A DNA stretch of 64,000 nt from an uncultured Clostridia bacterium (GCA_944383015.1 CALWOC010000001.1:84997-148996); one strand, 5' to 3'. Counted from the first letter of the stretch, positions 36,709 to 46,343 are shown. Program-made: numbers and translations. The notes: generated by a model not told the origin, from the sequence alone.

Positions 36709-39120
36709 ATGAAGAAAATTAAAGAGCTAAAAGCAAATAGCCTAAAAAATTCTTTTAATATTGATTCATTAAAATTTAATACAACTGAAGAAGTTGAACC
36801 CTTTAATGGTATTATTGGTCAAGAAAGAGCACTTGAAGCTATAAAATCTGCTATGCAAATACCGCAAAAAGGATTTAACTTATATATATCTGGTACATTA
36901 GGTATAGGCAAAACTGCATACGCACTGTCTGTAGTAAATTCTTTAAGTGAAAAAATGCCAGTTCCTAAAGATTACTGCTATATAAATAATTTTGAAAATC
37001 CATTAGAACCTATTGCAATTGCTTTAGAGCCTGGTGAGGGAATGGAATTCAAACAAGATATGAATAGATTTATTAACTCTATTACAACAAGAATAAATAA
37101 AGAACTTACTGGAGATATGTACGAAAAAGAAAAGAAAACTATTATTGACAGATATAAAAGAGCTAAAGAAAATATAATGCGTGAATTCGATAAATCTACT
37201 TATGAAAAAGGATTTAAGGTAAGAAATACAGAAAATGGAATATATTTCTCACCTGTACATAATGGTGTTGTTTTAGATGAGAAATCCTTTAAAGTACTTG
37301 ATGAAAAAACAAAAAAATACTTTGAAGAAAAAAGTCCTGAAATTCAAGAACAAACTCTACAGGTACTAAAAGAAATTGATGCACTAGATAAAAAATGTGA
37401 ACAAGTTTTAAAAGAATGGGAAAATAATCTTGCTACTTTTGCTGTTACACAATGTATGAGTGATTTAAAAATTAAATATAAGAAGAATCTTAAAATACAA
37501 AACTTTTTATACTCTATTCAAAGTGACGTTGTAAAAAATGTTGATTTATTTAAGAAAAATAGCCTTGAAAAAGATATGAGAAATGTAACAAATCCATATA
37601 TGATGCAACAGCTAATGCAAAGAAAAAATCAAAAACCATGGGAAAATTATAGAGTTAATCTTATAATTAATAACGACAGACTTCAACATGCACCAGTTAT
37701 TCTTTGTAAGAATCCAAATTATTTTGATTTATTTGGTAAACTTGAATTTGAAACTACTCCACAAGGAACTAAAACAAATTATAGTATGTTAAAGCCAGGT
37801 CTTGTTCATAAAGCAAATGGTGGATATTTAATAATAAATGTACGTGATTTACTTGTTAGTGCTCCAACCTGGGAAGCTTTCAAACGTGTTCTTAGAAATC
37901 AAGAATTATCAATTGATAGCTCTAGAGATATTAATCAGCCAATAACAATACTATCATTAAAACCAGAGCCAATTCCAATTAATATGCAAGTAATACTTAT
38001 TGGATCTGAACTACATTATCAGCAACTTTGTGCAAAAGATGCAGATTTTAAAAAGCTTTTTAAAGTAAAAGCAGATTTTGATGATAACTATGATAGAAAT
38101 AAAGAAAATGTAAAAAAATTAATCCAATTTATAGCATATGTCTGTAAAAGAGACTCTCTTTTACCTTTTAATAAGGAAGGAGTAAAAGAAATCGTTGAAT
38201 ATAGTTCAAGATGTGCAGGAAACCAAAATAAACTTACTGCTATAATGCAAGATATATCAGATATTATAATTGAATCTAATTTTGTTGCAACAACAAATAG
38301 AAAAAAAGTAATATCTGATGTAGAAGTAAAAAAAGCTTTAGAATCTAAAGCAAAAAGATTTTCAAAATATAATGATGCATATAACAAAATGATAAGACAA
38401 GGAGATATAATAATTTCAACTAGTGGCTCAAAAGTTGGCCAAATAAATGGTCTTACAATTGCTGTGACTGGAGATTGTTGCTTTGGTCAGCCTGTTAGAA
38501 TTACTGCAAATACATATATAGGAAAAAGTGGTGTTTTAAACATAGAACGTGAAGTTGCAATGAGTGGTACAACTCACTCTAAAGGTGTATACATTCTATC
38601 TGCATACATTGGTGAAAAATATGCACAGGAAGTTCCTCTATCTCTTACTGCTAGTTTATGCTTTGAGCAATTATATAATCCAGTAGATGGTGATAGTGCT
38701 TCTTCAACTGAGCTTTATGCAATACTTTCTTCACTTTCTGATATTCCAATAAATCAGAGCCTTGCAGTAACCGGCTCAGTAAATCAAAAAGGTGAAATTC
38801 AACCAATTGGTGGTGTTACAGATAAAATTGAGGGATTCTTTAAAGTATGTAAAGAAAAAGGGCTAAATGGAGAAAATGGAGTATTAATTCCTTATCAAAA
38901 TGTCAAAAACCTTACATTAAGTAATGAGGTTATAGATGCTGTTAAAGAAAATAAATTCCACATCTATCCTGTAAGTACCATTGATGAAGGTATAGAAATA
39001 CTAACTGGCGTCGATGCTGGTAAACTAGATGAAAATGGAAAATATCCAGTTGGAAGTATAAATTACTTAGTATCAGAGAAACTAAAAAAATATGCACAAA
39101 ATAGTGCAAAATTTAATTAA
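36709..39120 (+). CDS. Lon-like AAA+ ATP-dependent protease
   Basis: 803 residues from the ATG at 36709, chosen because TGGAGGT lies between it and the in-frame ATG at 36691, which has no site. The N-terminal AAA+ part has GIIGQERALEAIKSAM and the Walker A ISGTLGIGKTA; the LonB-like insert lacks membrane segments. The C-terminal Lon protease domain has Ser663 in DGDSASS and Lys706 in GGVTDKIEG, 43 residues apart as in Lon. Probable cytosolic quality-control protease of the LonB/LonC-like group, not classical LonA, since the long N-domain is missing. Confidence 0.9.
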   Translation: MKKIKELKANSLKNSFNIDSLKFNTTEEVEPFNGIIGQERALEAIKSAMQIPQKGFNLYISGTLGIGKTAYALSVVNSLSEKMPVPKDYCYINNFENPLEPIAIALEPGEGMEFKQDMNRFINSITTRINKELTGDMYEKEKKTIIDRYKRAKENIMREFDKSTYEKGFKVRNTENGIYFSPVHNGVVLDEKSFKVLDEKTKKYFEEKSPEIQEQTLQVLKEIDALDKKCEQVLKEWENNLATFAVTQCMSDLKIKYKKNLKIQNFLYSIQSDVVKNVDLFKKNSLEKDMRNVTNPYMMQQLMQRKNQKPWENYRVNLIINNDRLQHAPVILCKNPNYFDLFGKLEFETTPQGTKTNYSMLKPGLVHKANGGYLIINVRDLLVSAPTWEAFKRVLRNQELSIDSSRDINQPITILSLKPEPIPINMQVILIGSELHYQQLCAKDADFKKLFKVKADFDDNYDRNKENVKKLIQFIAYVCKRDSLLPFNKEGVKEIVEYSSRCAGNQNKLTAIMQDISDIIIESNFVATTNRKKVISDVEVKKALESKAKRFSKYNDAYNKMIRQGDIIISTSGSKVGQINGLTIAVTGDCCFGQPVRITANTYIGKSGVLNIEREVAMSGTTHSKGVYILSAYIGEKYAQEVPLSLTASLCFEQLYNPVDGDSASSTELYAILSSLSDIPINQSLAVTGSVNQKGEIQPIGGVTDKIEGFFKVCKEKGLNGENGVLIPYQNVKNLTLSNEVIDAVKENKFHIYPVSTIDEGIEILTGVDAGKLDENGKYPVGSINYLVSEKLKKYAQNSAKFN

Positions 39121-39155
39121 TAAGAATTCTAGTATAAATAAAAGTTACTTATATT

Positions 39156-39183
39156 AATAACGAGCACTAAAGTGCTCGTTATT
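39156..39183. terminator. Bidirectional terminator between the Lon-like gene and arginase
   Basis: Perfect 13-base stem (39156-39168 and 39171-39183) with a 2-base gap, GC-rich core CGAGCACT; the arginase stop overlaps its right end. Confidence 0.82.
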
Positions 39184-40051
39184 ATATATTATTTATTAAA
39201 CTTTTTAAAATAGTTTTAGCAATTATCTTTGTTTTATTATCCACATCTTTTAAAGGATTAAATTCAACTAAATCTAACGACTTTAATTTATCTTTGTGTT
39301 TTATTATCTCATCTACAGCCTCATATGCTTCTTCTAAAGTAATTCCATTTACAGCTGGTACTGATACTCCAGGACAAAGTTTAGGATCAATTACATCTAA
39401 ATCATAGCTTATATGCATACCTTGTGTACCGTCACATGCAATTTTTATTGCATCTTCCATTACAGCACTCATTCCCCTTTTATGTATCTCTTCAGTAGAA
39501 AAAACTGTAACACCTGCATCTTTTAAATTCTCTATTTCAAGTGGATCAATATCTCTTCCTCCAACTATAACTGTATTTTTTGGCAAATATGTATTTGATT
39601 TATGAAAATTAACAAGTTCTTTTTTTTCATATCCTGCAATTGCTGCAAGTGGTAATCCATGTATATTTCCTGTTATTGTTGTATCAAAAGTATTAAAATC
39701 TCCATGTGCATCAATCCAAATTATCCCTAATGATTTATTCTTCTTTATTGATGCTAATGCTGAAGCAATAACTAAACTATGATCTCCACCAAGTGTAAGT
39801 GGAAAATGATTTTTACTTATAACATCTAAAACTGTGTTATATAATTTTTCATTAAATTCATTTAATTTTAGTAAATTTTTCTTTTTATTATCTCTATCCT
39901 TTTCTTTATTTTCCTCATCAGCATATAATTTATATATAGCTCTTAAATTTTTCCCTTTTAAATCTTTAGTTAATTCATTTGGTCCTAAACAGGCTCCATC
40001 AACTGCTACTCCTAAGTCAGTACAAGCATTTATTATATCTATTTCTTTCAT
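39182..40051 (-). CDS. rocF: Arginase / ureohydrolase family protein
   Basis: 289 residues. The binuclear manganese motifs are intact: TLGGDHSL, WIDAHGDFN and SYDLDVIDP, with EFNP near the C-terminus. Arginase turns arginine into ornithine and urea; formiminoglutamase or agmatinase relatives share the motifs, but the length and the closing EFNP region fit arginase best. It lies 15 bases after a MurE-family gene on the same transcript. Confidence 0.85.
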   Translation of the reverse strand: MKEIDIINACTDLGVAVDGACLGPNELTKDLKGKNLRAIYKLYADEENKEKDRDNKKKNLLKLNEFNEKLYNTVLDVISKNHFPLTLGGDHSLVIASALASIKKNKSLGIIWIDAHGDFNTFDTTITGNIHGLPLAAIAGYEKKELVNFHKSNTYLPKNTVIVGGRDIDPLEIENLKDAGVTVFSTEEIHKRGMSAVMEDAIKIACDGTQGMHISYDLDVIDPKLCPGVSVPAVNGITLEEAYEAVDEIIKHKDKLKSLDLVEFNPLKDVDNKTKIIAKTILKSLINNI

Positions 40052-40066
40052 ATTCTCTCCTTCTTA

Positions 40067-41593
40067 TTAATTATGTCTTTTATCATACTCTTCCAAAAAT
40101 TTTTCAGTATACTCTACATCTGATATACAAGGTAAATAATCATTACCATATTTTTGCCTAGTCTCTCTTCCTTTTCCAGTAAGTAATATAATTGTTGGCT
40201 TCTCCTCTTTTTCTGCATTTAAAATAGCGTCTTCTATTGCTTCTCCTCTTTCTTCTATTAAAGCATAGTTATTTGTATACTGTTTTACATATTTTGCTAT
40301 ATCATTTGAAATGTCTATTACAGGTTCAGCACCAGGATCTTCTGCAACTATATATACAAAATCTGAATTTTGTCCTGCAATAATTCCTAAATCTTTTCTT
40401 CTTAGTAACGCCTTTTTACCAGGGCATCCAAATATAGACACAATTCTTCTTTCTGGATATTCTTCTTTTACTGAAGAAAATAATTTTTCAAAACTTAGTT
40501 TATTATGCGCATAATCTACAAGTACAATTATCTTCATATCTTTTGTATGAAAAACTTCCATTCTACCACTAGATCTTGCAATTTCTAATCCTCTTTTTAT
40601 ATACTTTACAGGTACATCCATAAGATATGTTGCAGCTATTGTTGCTAGTGCATTTTCAACATTAAATAATCCAGGCATAGTAAGCTTAAATTCCTCATCA
40701 TATGTTGGAGTATGTACTTTAAAAATTGTATTAAATCCATCTTTTTTGATATCATAAGCATAAAAGTCCGCATCTTTTGTCTTCATAGAAAAAGTAAAAG
40801 CTCTTGCACTATCTCTTCTTGCAACTGCTAAAGTATTTAAAGCTAAATCTGCATCTAAATTAACAATAGCATTTTTAGTATTTTTAAACATCTTTAATTT
40901 AGAATTATAATAATCTTCAAATGTTGGATGCTCTATCTCACTTATATGATCTTCACTAATATTCATAAATATACCTATATCAAAAAAAACATCTGATACT
41001 CTTTCTATTTTTAAAGCTTGCGATGATACTTCCATAACTACATTTTCCATACCAGAATTTAAAGCATTAAAAAAATGTTTATGAATATCATATGACTCTG
41101 GCGTTGTAATATGAGACTCAAAATTTTCAACTCCATCATAGGTATCTATTGAAGATAAAACAGCTGTATCTTTTTTACCAATTGCTTTTGAATATTCATC
41201 TAATACAGACTTTATATAATATGTAGTAGTAGATTTTCCCTTTGTTCCACCCACACCGATTATATTTATTTTTTCACCAGGATAATTAAAATACATTGCT
41301 GACATACAAGATAAAGCTTTTCTTATATCACTTACTAAAATACATGGTATATCTACATTAAATTCTTTCTCACTAACATATACAAATACACCATTATCTA
41401 TTGCCTCTTTAAGATATTCATCTTTAAATAATACCCCTTTTACAATAAATAATGTATTTTCTTCAACTTCTTTTGAATTATATGATACTAAGTTAACTTC
41501 TTTATCTAATATATTCTCACATTTAATTGTTTTAGATAAAATATTTTCTTCCTTTAATAAGTCTATATATTCCTTTACACTATACTTTTCCAT
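40067..41593 (-). CDS. MurE-family UDP-N-acetylmuramyl-peptide ligase
   Basis: 508 residues from the ATG at 41591-41593 with AAGGAG upstream; the frame extends further but without a site. Three Mur ligase domains: ATP loop GGTKGKSTTT, NISEDHISE, VDYAHN, and IFGCPGKK in the C-terminal domain. At the place where diaminopimelate-adding MurE has DNPR, this protein has EDPGAEP (418-424), so the Arg that holds diaminopimelate is Gly. The amino acid added at position 3 is therefore uncertain. It may be a second MurE homolog. Co-transcribed with arginase. Confidence 0.85.
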   Translation of the reverse strand: MEKYSVKEYIDLLKEENILSKTIKCENILDKEVNLVSYNSKEVEENTLFIVKGVLFKDEYLKEAIDNGVFVYVSEKEFNVDIPCILVSDIRKALSCMSAMYFNYPGEKINIIGVGGTKGKSTTTYYIKSVLDEYSKAIGKKDTAVLSSIDTYDGVENFESHITTPESYDIHKHFFNALNSGMENVVMEVSSQALKIERVSDVFFDIGIFMNISEDHISEIEHPTFEDYYNSKLKMFKNTKNAIVNLDADLALNTLAVARRDSARAFTFSMKTKDADFYAYDIKKDGFNTIFKVHTPTYDEEFKLTMPGLFNVENALATIAATYLMDVPVKYIKRGLEIARSSGRMEVFHTKDMKIIVLVDYAHNKLSFEKLFSSVKEEYPERRIVSIFGCPGKKALLRRKDLGIIAGQNSDFVYIVAEDPGAEPVIDISNDIAKYVKQYTNNYALIEERGEAIEDAILNAEKEEKPTIILLTGKGRETRQKYGNDYLPCISDVEYTEKFLEEYDKRHN

Positions 41594-41621
41594 AAAATTA
41601 CTCCTTTTTATTACAGTTAAA

Positions 41622-41650
41622 ATTATATAATATATAAATGTCAAAATCAA
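41622..41650 (-). promoter_or_regulatory. Promoter of the MurE-like/arginase operon
   Basis: Minus strand -35 TTGATT (41645-41650), 17-base spacer, -10 TATAAT (41622-41627). Confidence 0.68.
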
Positions 41651-41719
41651 GATAGAAAAACTCCTCAAAAATCCACAAAGTTTGACTATTAAAACACACA
41701 AATTCACAAATTAAAAAAA

Positions 41720-41745
41720 GAAAAGAACAAAAAATTGTTCTTTTC
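41720..41745 (-). terminator. Terminator of the PHP-domain gene
   Basis: 11-base stem (41720-41730 and 41735-41745), 4-base loop, followed on the minus strand by seven T. Confidence 0.85.
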
Positions 41746-41755
41746 AAAAATTTAA

Positions 41756-42625
41756 CTAGTTAATTATTCTCTCTTTTAATCTATCTACTATAGTCATATC
41801 TGATACATTCAAATTATCATTAATCCCTCTTCCAATTTCAATAATTGGTTTTCTTTTTCCACCATGATAATCACTTCCTACAGTTGGTATAATATCATAT
41901 TTAATACAATAACTTAAAAGACGTTTTCTACATACATTACTGTTATTTGGATTATATACTTCTATTCCTGCAAGTCCTGCATTAGCTAATTCTTTAATAA
42001 ATAACTCCTCTTGTTCAACATTAAACCTTAAACTTCTTGGATGAGCAAGTACTGCAACTCCGCCAAACTCACGTATCTTTTTTATTAGCTCCACTGGTGT
42101 AAGTTTTTCCCTTTGTACATAGCTATTTCCTCCATGATCAAGATACTTTCCATAAGCTTCTTGTACAGACTTTACATATCCCATTTTCATTAAAGTAATT
42201 GCAATATCAAAACGACCTATACTTTTTCTGTCTTTTGCATTTTGTATTACATCTTTAAAACTTATATCTATATGGTTATCATTTAAAAGCTTTAATGTTT
42301 GTGTAACACATTTATATCTATCTATCTCATATAAATCAAGTAATTTACAAATATCTTTTGATACAAAATAACCTAAAATATGACAAACGTGCTTTTTTCC
42401 ATCTAAATACATAGACATATCTGTGCCAATCTCTATTCCTGGTATAATCTCTATATCTTCTCCTGCTATTTCACAAGCCAATTTATATGAAGATATGTTA
42501 TAATGTTCTGTTAATGATATTACTCCAACATTATTCTCTTTTGCTTTTTTTAGTACTTCTTCTATACTATCAAAGCCATCAGAATAATTTGTATGAACGT
42601 GAAGATCAATATACTTTTCACTCAT
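41756..42625 (-). CDS. PHP domain metal-dependent phosphoesterase
   Basis: 289 residues from the ATG at 42623-42625. PHP motifs: IDLHVHTNYSDG, a variant ISLTEHYN where most relatives have TDHD, PGIEIG, VLAHPR and GSDYHGG. Relatives hydrolyse 3',5'-nucleotides or act as 5'-3' exonucleases on short RNA and DNA (the YciV/RNase AM group). The changed second motif makes exact activity uncertain. Confidence 0.86.
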   Translation of the reverse strand: MSEKYIDLHVHTNYSDGFDSIEEVLKKAKENNVGVISLTEHYNISSYKLACEIAGEDIEIIPGIEIGTDMSMYLDGKKHVCHILGYFVSKDICKLLDLYEIDRYKCVTQTLKLLNDNHIDISFKDVIQNAKDRKSIGRFDIAITLMKMGYVKSVQEAYGKYLDHGGNSYVQREKLTPVELIKKIREFGGVAVLAHPRSLRFNVEQEELFIKELANAGLAGIEVYNPNNSNVCRKRLLSYCIKYDIIPTVGSDYHGGKRKPIIEIGRGINDNLNVSDMTIVDRLKERIIN

Positions 42626-42681
42626 ATTCACATCACACTCCTTATTTAATTTGTGATAAAAAATTATCAACCTCGAGTGTG

Positions 42682-42710
42682 ATATTATCATATATAAAAA
42701 TATTTGTCAA
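42682..42710 (-). promoter_or_regulatory. Promoter and structured leader of the PHP gene
   Basis: Minus strand -35 TTGACA (42705-42710), 17-base spacer, -10 TAATAT (42682-42687). In the leader CACACTC (42675-42681) can pair with GAGTGTG (42634-42640), which includes the end of the AAGGAG ribosome site. Confidence 0.72.
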
Positions 42711-42719
42711 CAATGAAAA

Positions 42720-42740
42720 AGAGGAATAAAATATTCCTCT
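42720..42740 (-). terminator. Terminator of the ABC transporter operon
   Basis: Nine-base stem AGAGGAATA/TATTCCTCT (42720-42728 and 42732-42740), 3-base loop, followed by five T on the minus strand. Confidence 0.85.
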
Positions 42741-42778
42741 AACGTAGCAAATTAATTATATAACTTTAAAAAATAATT

Positions 42779-43912
42779 TTAAATATTTTTCATTAGTTCT
42801 ATTATATTTATTCTTTTTATCTTTATATTATTTACCTTTAAAGATATACAAGTAATAATATAAATAATTGCAGAAAACATCATTAACAATAATATATATT
42901 CTACTAAGTTAATATTAATTAATATATTTAATTTATAAAAAATAAAGGACGCTATAAGTTGTATTACCCCTAAAGATATAATCACACCTAGTATAATAGA
43001 CACAATAATTATAGCTACTATTCTTAACTTCATTATTTTATAAATTTGTTTTTCTTTGTACCCAATAGCCTTTAATATTGCAATATCCATTTTTTCACCA
43101 CTTATTATTCCATTTACAATTATTGTAATAGAAATATATGTAAATATGGTAATAAAAGCAATCATTAATAATATTATGCTTTTTGCCATATTATAAAACT
43201 TTATATCTGTTTGTCCACTTTTGTCCATTATATATGCATTATATCCTTTATCTACTAAAGTATCAATTATACTATCAACATCATTATAATCTCTTACAAC
43301 GACTTTTATATAATTATCATTTATACTAGACAAATCATAATTTTCTAAAAAAGACTTAAATACTTCATTTACATAAACATAAGTCTCATAATTTTTAGGA
43401 TTATATACTCCAGTGACTTGAGCATTAATAGTAATATCATCATTAATAAAGAAATTCACATTTTTATCGATAAGATTCTCAAAATATTCATATTCTCCAT
43501 TAGAATTTAAGATTCTATATGGCAAAATAACTTGCAGCTCTTCTTTACTTTCCATTGAATTATTTTCTAATAGTTCAATAATCTCCTCATTTGATATATA
43601 TTTAACTGAGAAAGCTCCTCCATCTTCAATATTTATAGAAAAATCATTCAATTCTAAATATGCATTATTTACTCCATCCAGAGAAGAAATATAATTAACA
43701 TCGGTATCTAATATTTTTTCGTTACTAGAAGTTACTATTAAAACTCTATTTTTAATGTTATTTTTAATTTTATAATAATAAATATTATTTAATTTATACA
43801 TATCATATATTACAGAAATGATTAATCCAAAAGTTATAGATATCGTAATAATATATATTAATAACTTTTTTTTTCTAAAAAAACTATTAAAAGCTGGTAT
43901 AAATAAATTCAT
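42779..43912 (-). CDS. ABC transporter permease, FtsX/MacB type (second permease)
   Basis: 377 residues from the ATG at 43910-43912 with AGGTGA upstream. One N-terminal membrane helix (about 17-38), a large external domain of about 200 residues, then three C-terminal helices with the FtsX-domain phrase MDIAILKAIGYKEKQI. This is the MacB/FtsX topology used to move or sense peptides and lipoproteins rather than small solutes. Pairs with the permease and ATPase upstream. Confidence 0.85.
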   Translation of the reverse strand: MNLFIPAFNSFFRKKKLLIYIITISITFGLIISVIYDMYKLNNIYYYKIKNNIKNRVLIVTSSNEKILDTDVNYISSLDGVNNAYLELNDFSINIEDGGAFSVKYISNEEIIELLENNSMESKEELQVILPYRILNSNGEYEYFENLIDKNVNFFINDDITINAQVTGVYNPKNYETYVYVNEVFKSFLENYDLSSINDNYIKVVVRDYNDVDSIIDTLVDKGYNAYIMDKSGQTDIKFYNMAKSIILLMIAFITIFTYISITIIVNGIISGEKMDIAILKAIGYKEKQIYKIMKLRIVAIIIVSIILGVIISLGVIQLIASFIFYKLNILININLVEYILLLMMFSAIIYIITCISLKVNNIKIKRINIIELMKNI

Positions 43913-43925
43913 CACTGTTAATCAC

Positions 43926-45188
43926 CTATCTTTCTTTATTTAATGATACAGGTGTTTTTTTCAAAATAGCAATATTACAGATAAAACTTGATATAATTGG
44001 TACTATTAAAGAAATTATCAAAGCTATTAGGCAAATTATAATATCAATATTTAATCCAATTTGATACAATTGTGAATTTGTGTCTATAATATATTTTTTT
44101 AAAATAATATTTATTATTACCGTAAGTGCTATTGCAACTATATATGATAAACTACCAATTATAATATTTTCCGTAAATGTTATCCATTGTATTTGTCTAT
44201 TTTTAAATCCAATTGCTTTTTGCATGCCTATTTCATATTTTCTTTCAATTGCTGACTTTATAGTAGAAATAGTTATATTAACAAAAGCTATAAACATTAA
44301 AACAATTGAAACTATAACACAAACAATTTGTATTGATTCCATTAATTCTGTATTTGCGACAGATCTAATAATTACTCTATAATCATCATTTCCTAACTCT
44401 TTTAAAGCACTTTCAACACTTTTTACATTTTTTGCCTCATCTACTATTGCAAAGACTCCATTACCTCCAGCAACAATTGTATTTTCAGAATACACTGTAT
44501 TTTCTTTTATATCTGAAATTATACTACTCATATCATTAAATGAAATATAACAATCATTATATTCTGCCATATTTTCGTCTTGATTATATATACCGATAAC
44601 AGTTAATTTTTTCTCGAATGCTTGATTTACCTTTTGAATGCCATCACTATAATCATACGAATAGTATTTTATAATGATATCCTTTCCTATTAGTGTTTTT
44701 CCATCAATTAAATCTTCAGAGTTAAAATTTTCATCTAAATTATATGGATAAAATTTTTCTGGTATAATACAAACATCATTTTCATTTTTATAAAATCCTC
44801 TTCCTTCTATAATACTCGGCTGTATATCTTCATTGGCACCTTGTATAGACACTGAAGCATTATCTAGTAAATTATTATCAATATTTTCAATGTCCACTGC
44901 TGTATAATATTCTTTTTGTGGAACCACTTTAACTATATTTGAAACATTTAATACCTTTTTTATAATCTCCTCTTGTGAAGTTTCATAATTAGGAATAACA
45001 GCAATTGTTCTGTATGAAATATTCTTATTTATTGCTTTTTCCATGCTTTCTAAAAATTTATTAGTATAGCTTAATGAAATGACAAAGATTACAACAGCTA
45101 AAGATATTAAAATTATAGTCGTATAAACATTTTTTTTTCTATTTTTTAAATTCATATACGATAAAAAAATACAATCTAAAATATTCAT
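43926..45188 (-). CDS. ABC transporter permease, FtsX/MacB type (first permease)
   Basis: 420 residues with the same plan as its neighbour: one N-terminal helix, an external domain of about 240 residues, three C-terminal helices and an FtsX-domain cytoplasmic turn (ERKYEIGMQKAIGFKNRQI). The external domains of the two permeases are not obviously alike, suggesting a heterodimer. Starts next to the ATPase stop; ends 13 bases before the second permease. Confidence 0.85.
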   Translation of the reverse strand: MNILDCIFLSYMNLKNRKKNVYTTIILISLAVVIFVISLSYTNKFLESMEKAINKNISYRTIAVIPNYETSQEEIIKKVLNVSNIVKVVPQKEYYTAVDIENIDNNLLDNASVSIQGANEDIQPSIIEGRGFYKNENDVCIIPEKFYPYNLDENFNSEDLIDGKTLIGKDIIIKYYSYDYSDGIQKVNQAFEKKLTVIGIYNQDENMAEYNDCYISFNDMSSIISDIKENTVYSENTIVAGGNGVFAIVDEAKNVKSVESALKELGNDDYRVIIRSVANTELMESIQIVCVIVSIVLMFIAFVNITISTIKSAIERKYEIGMQKAIGFKNRQIQWITFTENIIIGSLSYIVAIALTVIINIILKKYIIDTNSQLYQIGLNIDIIICLIALIISLIVPIISSFICNIAILKKTPVSLNKER

Positions 45189-45193
45189 TTTTT

Positions 45194-45865
45194 CTACCTA
45201 ACCTTTCCATTCTCTATATAAATAACTTCATCTGCATAATTCTTTATATTTTCATTATGACTAACAACAATAACCGATTTTCCATTATCTGCCAAATTTC
45301 TTAATGTATCAAATACAATTTTCTCGTTTTTTATATCCAAATTTCCAGTAGGCTCATCTGCTAAAATAAAATTAGGATCATTAGCTAAAGCTCTTGCTAT
45401 AGCTATTCTTTGTTGCTCTCCACCAGATAATTCTTTGGGATAATGTTTCTTTCTGTTTTCTAATCCAAAACTACTTAATAACTTAGTAGCTTTTTCTTTT
45501 CTTTCTTTTTTTTCTATCTTAGAATTTATATACATAGGTAACATTACATTTTCAAGTGCATTTAATCTTGGATTCAAATAAAATGATTGAAATACAAATC
45601 CTATTTCTTGCATTCTTATATCTGCTTTTTCATTTTCTGTTAAATTGGATACATCTTTACCATTAATAAAGAGCTCTCCTTTAGTTAAATTATCTAACAA
45701 TCCCAATATTTGGATTAATGTGCTTTTTCCTGAACCCGAATGTCCCATAATAACATAAAATTTTCCTGTTTTAAATTCTAAATTGACATTATCCATAGCA
45801 ATAATCTTTTCATTTTTAAGAACAAATTCTTTATAACCATTTTTTAAAATTATACTTTTAATCAT
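45194..45865 (-). CDS. ABC transporter ATP-binding protein, MacB/LolD type
   Basis: 223 residues from the ATG at 45863-45865 with AAAGGAAT upstream. Walker A GHSGSGKST, Q-loop VFQSFYLNPRL, signature LSGGEQQRIAIARAL, Walker B ILADEPTGNLD and the switch His in VVSHN. The NLTENEKADIRMQEIGFVFQ stretch is typical of LolD/MacB/YxdL-like ATPases. Forms a transporter with the two FtsX-type permeases that follow; the secreted protein gene just upstream is a candidate substrate or sensed ligand. Confidence 0.92.
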   Translation of the reverse strand: MIKSIILKNGYKEFVLKNEKIIAMDNVNLEFKTGKFYVIMGHSGSGKSTLIQILGLLDNLTKGELFINGKDVSNLTENEKADIRMQEIGFVFQSFYLNPRLNALENVMLPMYINSKIEKKERKEKATKLLSSFGLENRKKHYPKELSGGEQQRIAIARALANDPNFILADEPTGNLDIKNEKIVFDTLRNLADNGKSVIVVSHNENIKNYADEVIYIENGKVR

Positions 45866-45929
45866 ATTTTTATTCCTTTCAAAATAATATGTATTACAGA
45901 GAATACTTACATATTCTCTGTAATATTTT

Positions 45930-46343
45930 TTAATATCCATAAATTAATACATTACCATAATCAGCAAAAACGCCACCTTGCTTAGCTTCAAAATAGTACT
46001 TTATACTATAGTTATGATCATAGTCTCCCATATCATAAGTATATACTTTACCTTCTGTATCCATATATTTAGTATCACCATATAAAAAAGTTTTTCCAAT
46101 AAAGTCATTTTTATACAAATCGACTGTTAAATTACAATAACCATATCACTTAAAGCTAGTTGGTTCAATCGATATAGCATAATTTCCTGCTACACAATCA
46201 TAGTCACTACCATAAAATGAATTGCCTTCACGAATATCTAAACTAGAAATATATGGGCTGGAAGCAAAAACTTGTGAAGAAAACGTTACAACTGTACATA
46301 CTAACAATAACACTACAAAACTACTCTTAAATATTTTTTTCAT
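45930..46343 (-). pseudogene. Secreted protein gene interrupted by an in-frame TGA
   Basis: From the ATG at 46341-46343 the frame runs 65 codons to TGA (46146-46148), then stays open in the same frame for 71 more codons to a stop at 45930-45932. Both halves are rich in Tyr, Gly and Asp, and each has one Cys (DYDCVAG before and YGYCNL after the stop) that could form a disulfide in the joined protein. A Trp codon changed to TGA would explain it (SFK-stop-YGY). Could be a nonsense mutation, a sequencing error or read-through. Lies directly upstream of the ABC transporter genes. Confidence 0.6.
46146..46343 (-). CDS. Small secreted protein as translated, 65 residues
   Basis: The product before the TGA. 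MKKIFKSSFVVLLLVCTVV begins a typical signal peptide, with cleavage probable after VFA in SSQVFASSP, leaving about 37 mature residues. AAGGTGAATAAA precedes the ATG; an upstream in-frame ATG has no site. The mature part has a single Cys. If the short form is real it is a candidate secreted peptide exported or resisted by the adjacent ABC transporter. No known bacteriocin family is recognised. Confidence 0.6.
   Translation of the reverse strand: MKKIFKSSFVVLLLVCTVVTFSSQVFASSPYISSLDIREGNSFYGSDYDCVAGNYAISIEPTSFK

Noticed and set aside
46146..46148. TGA read as Trp or selenocysteine as a general feature of this genome
   Set aside because: TGA serves as a normal stop at 63140-63142 and 30618-30620, Trp is encoded by TGG elsewhere, and no stem-loop of the selenocysteine type was seen just after this codon.
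45930..46343. Lactococcin 972 family bacteriocin
   Set aside because: The ABC neighbourhood is suggestive, but the Trp/Gly/Tyr pattern of that family is not present in the mature sequence.
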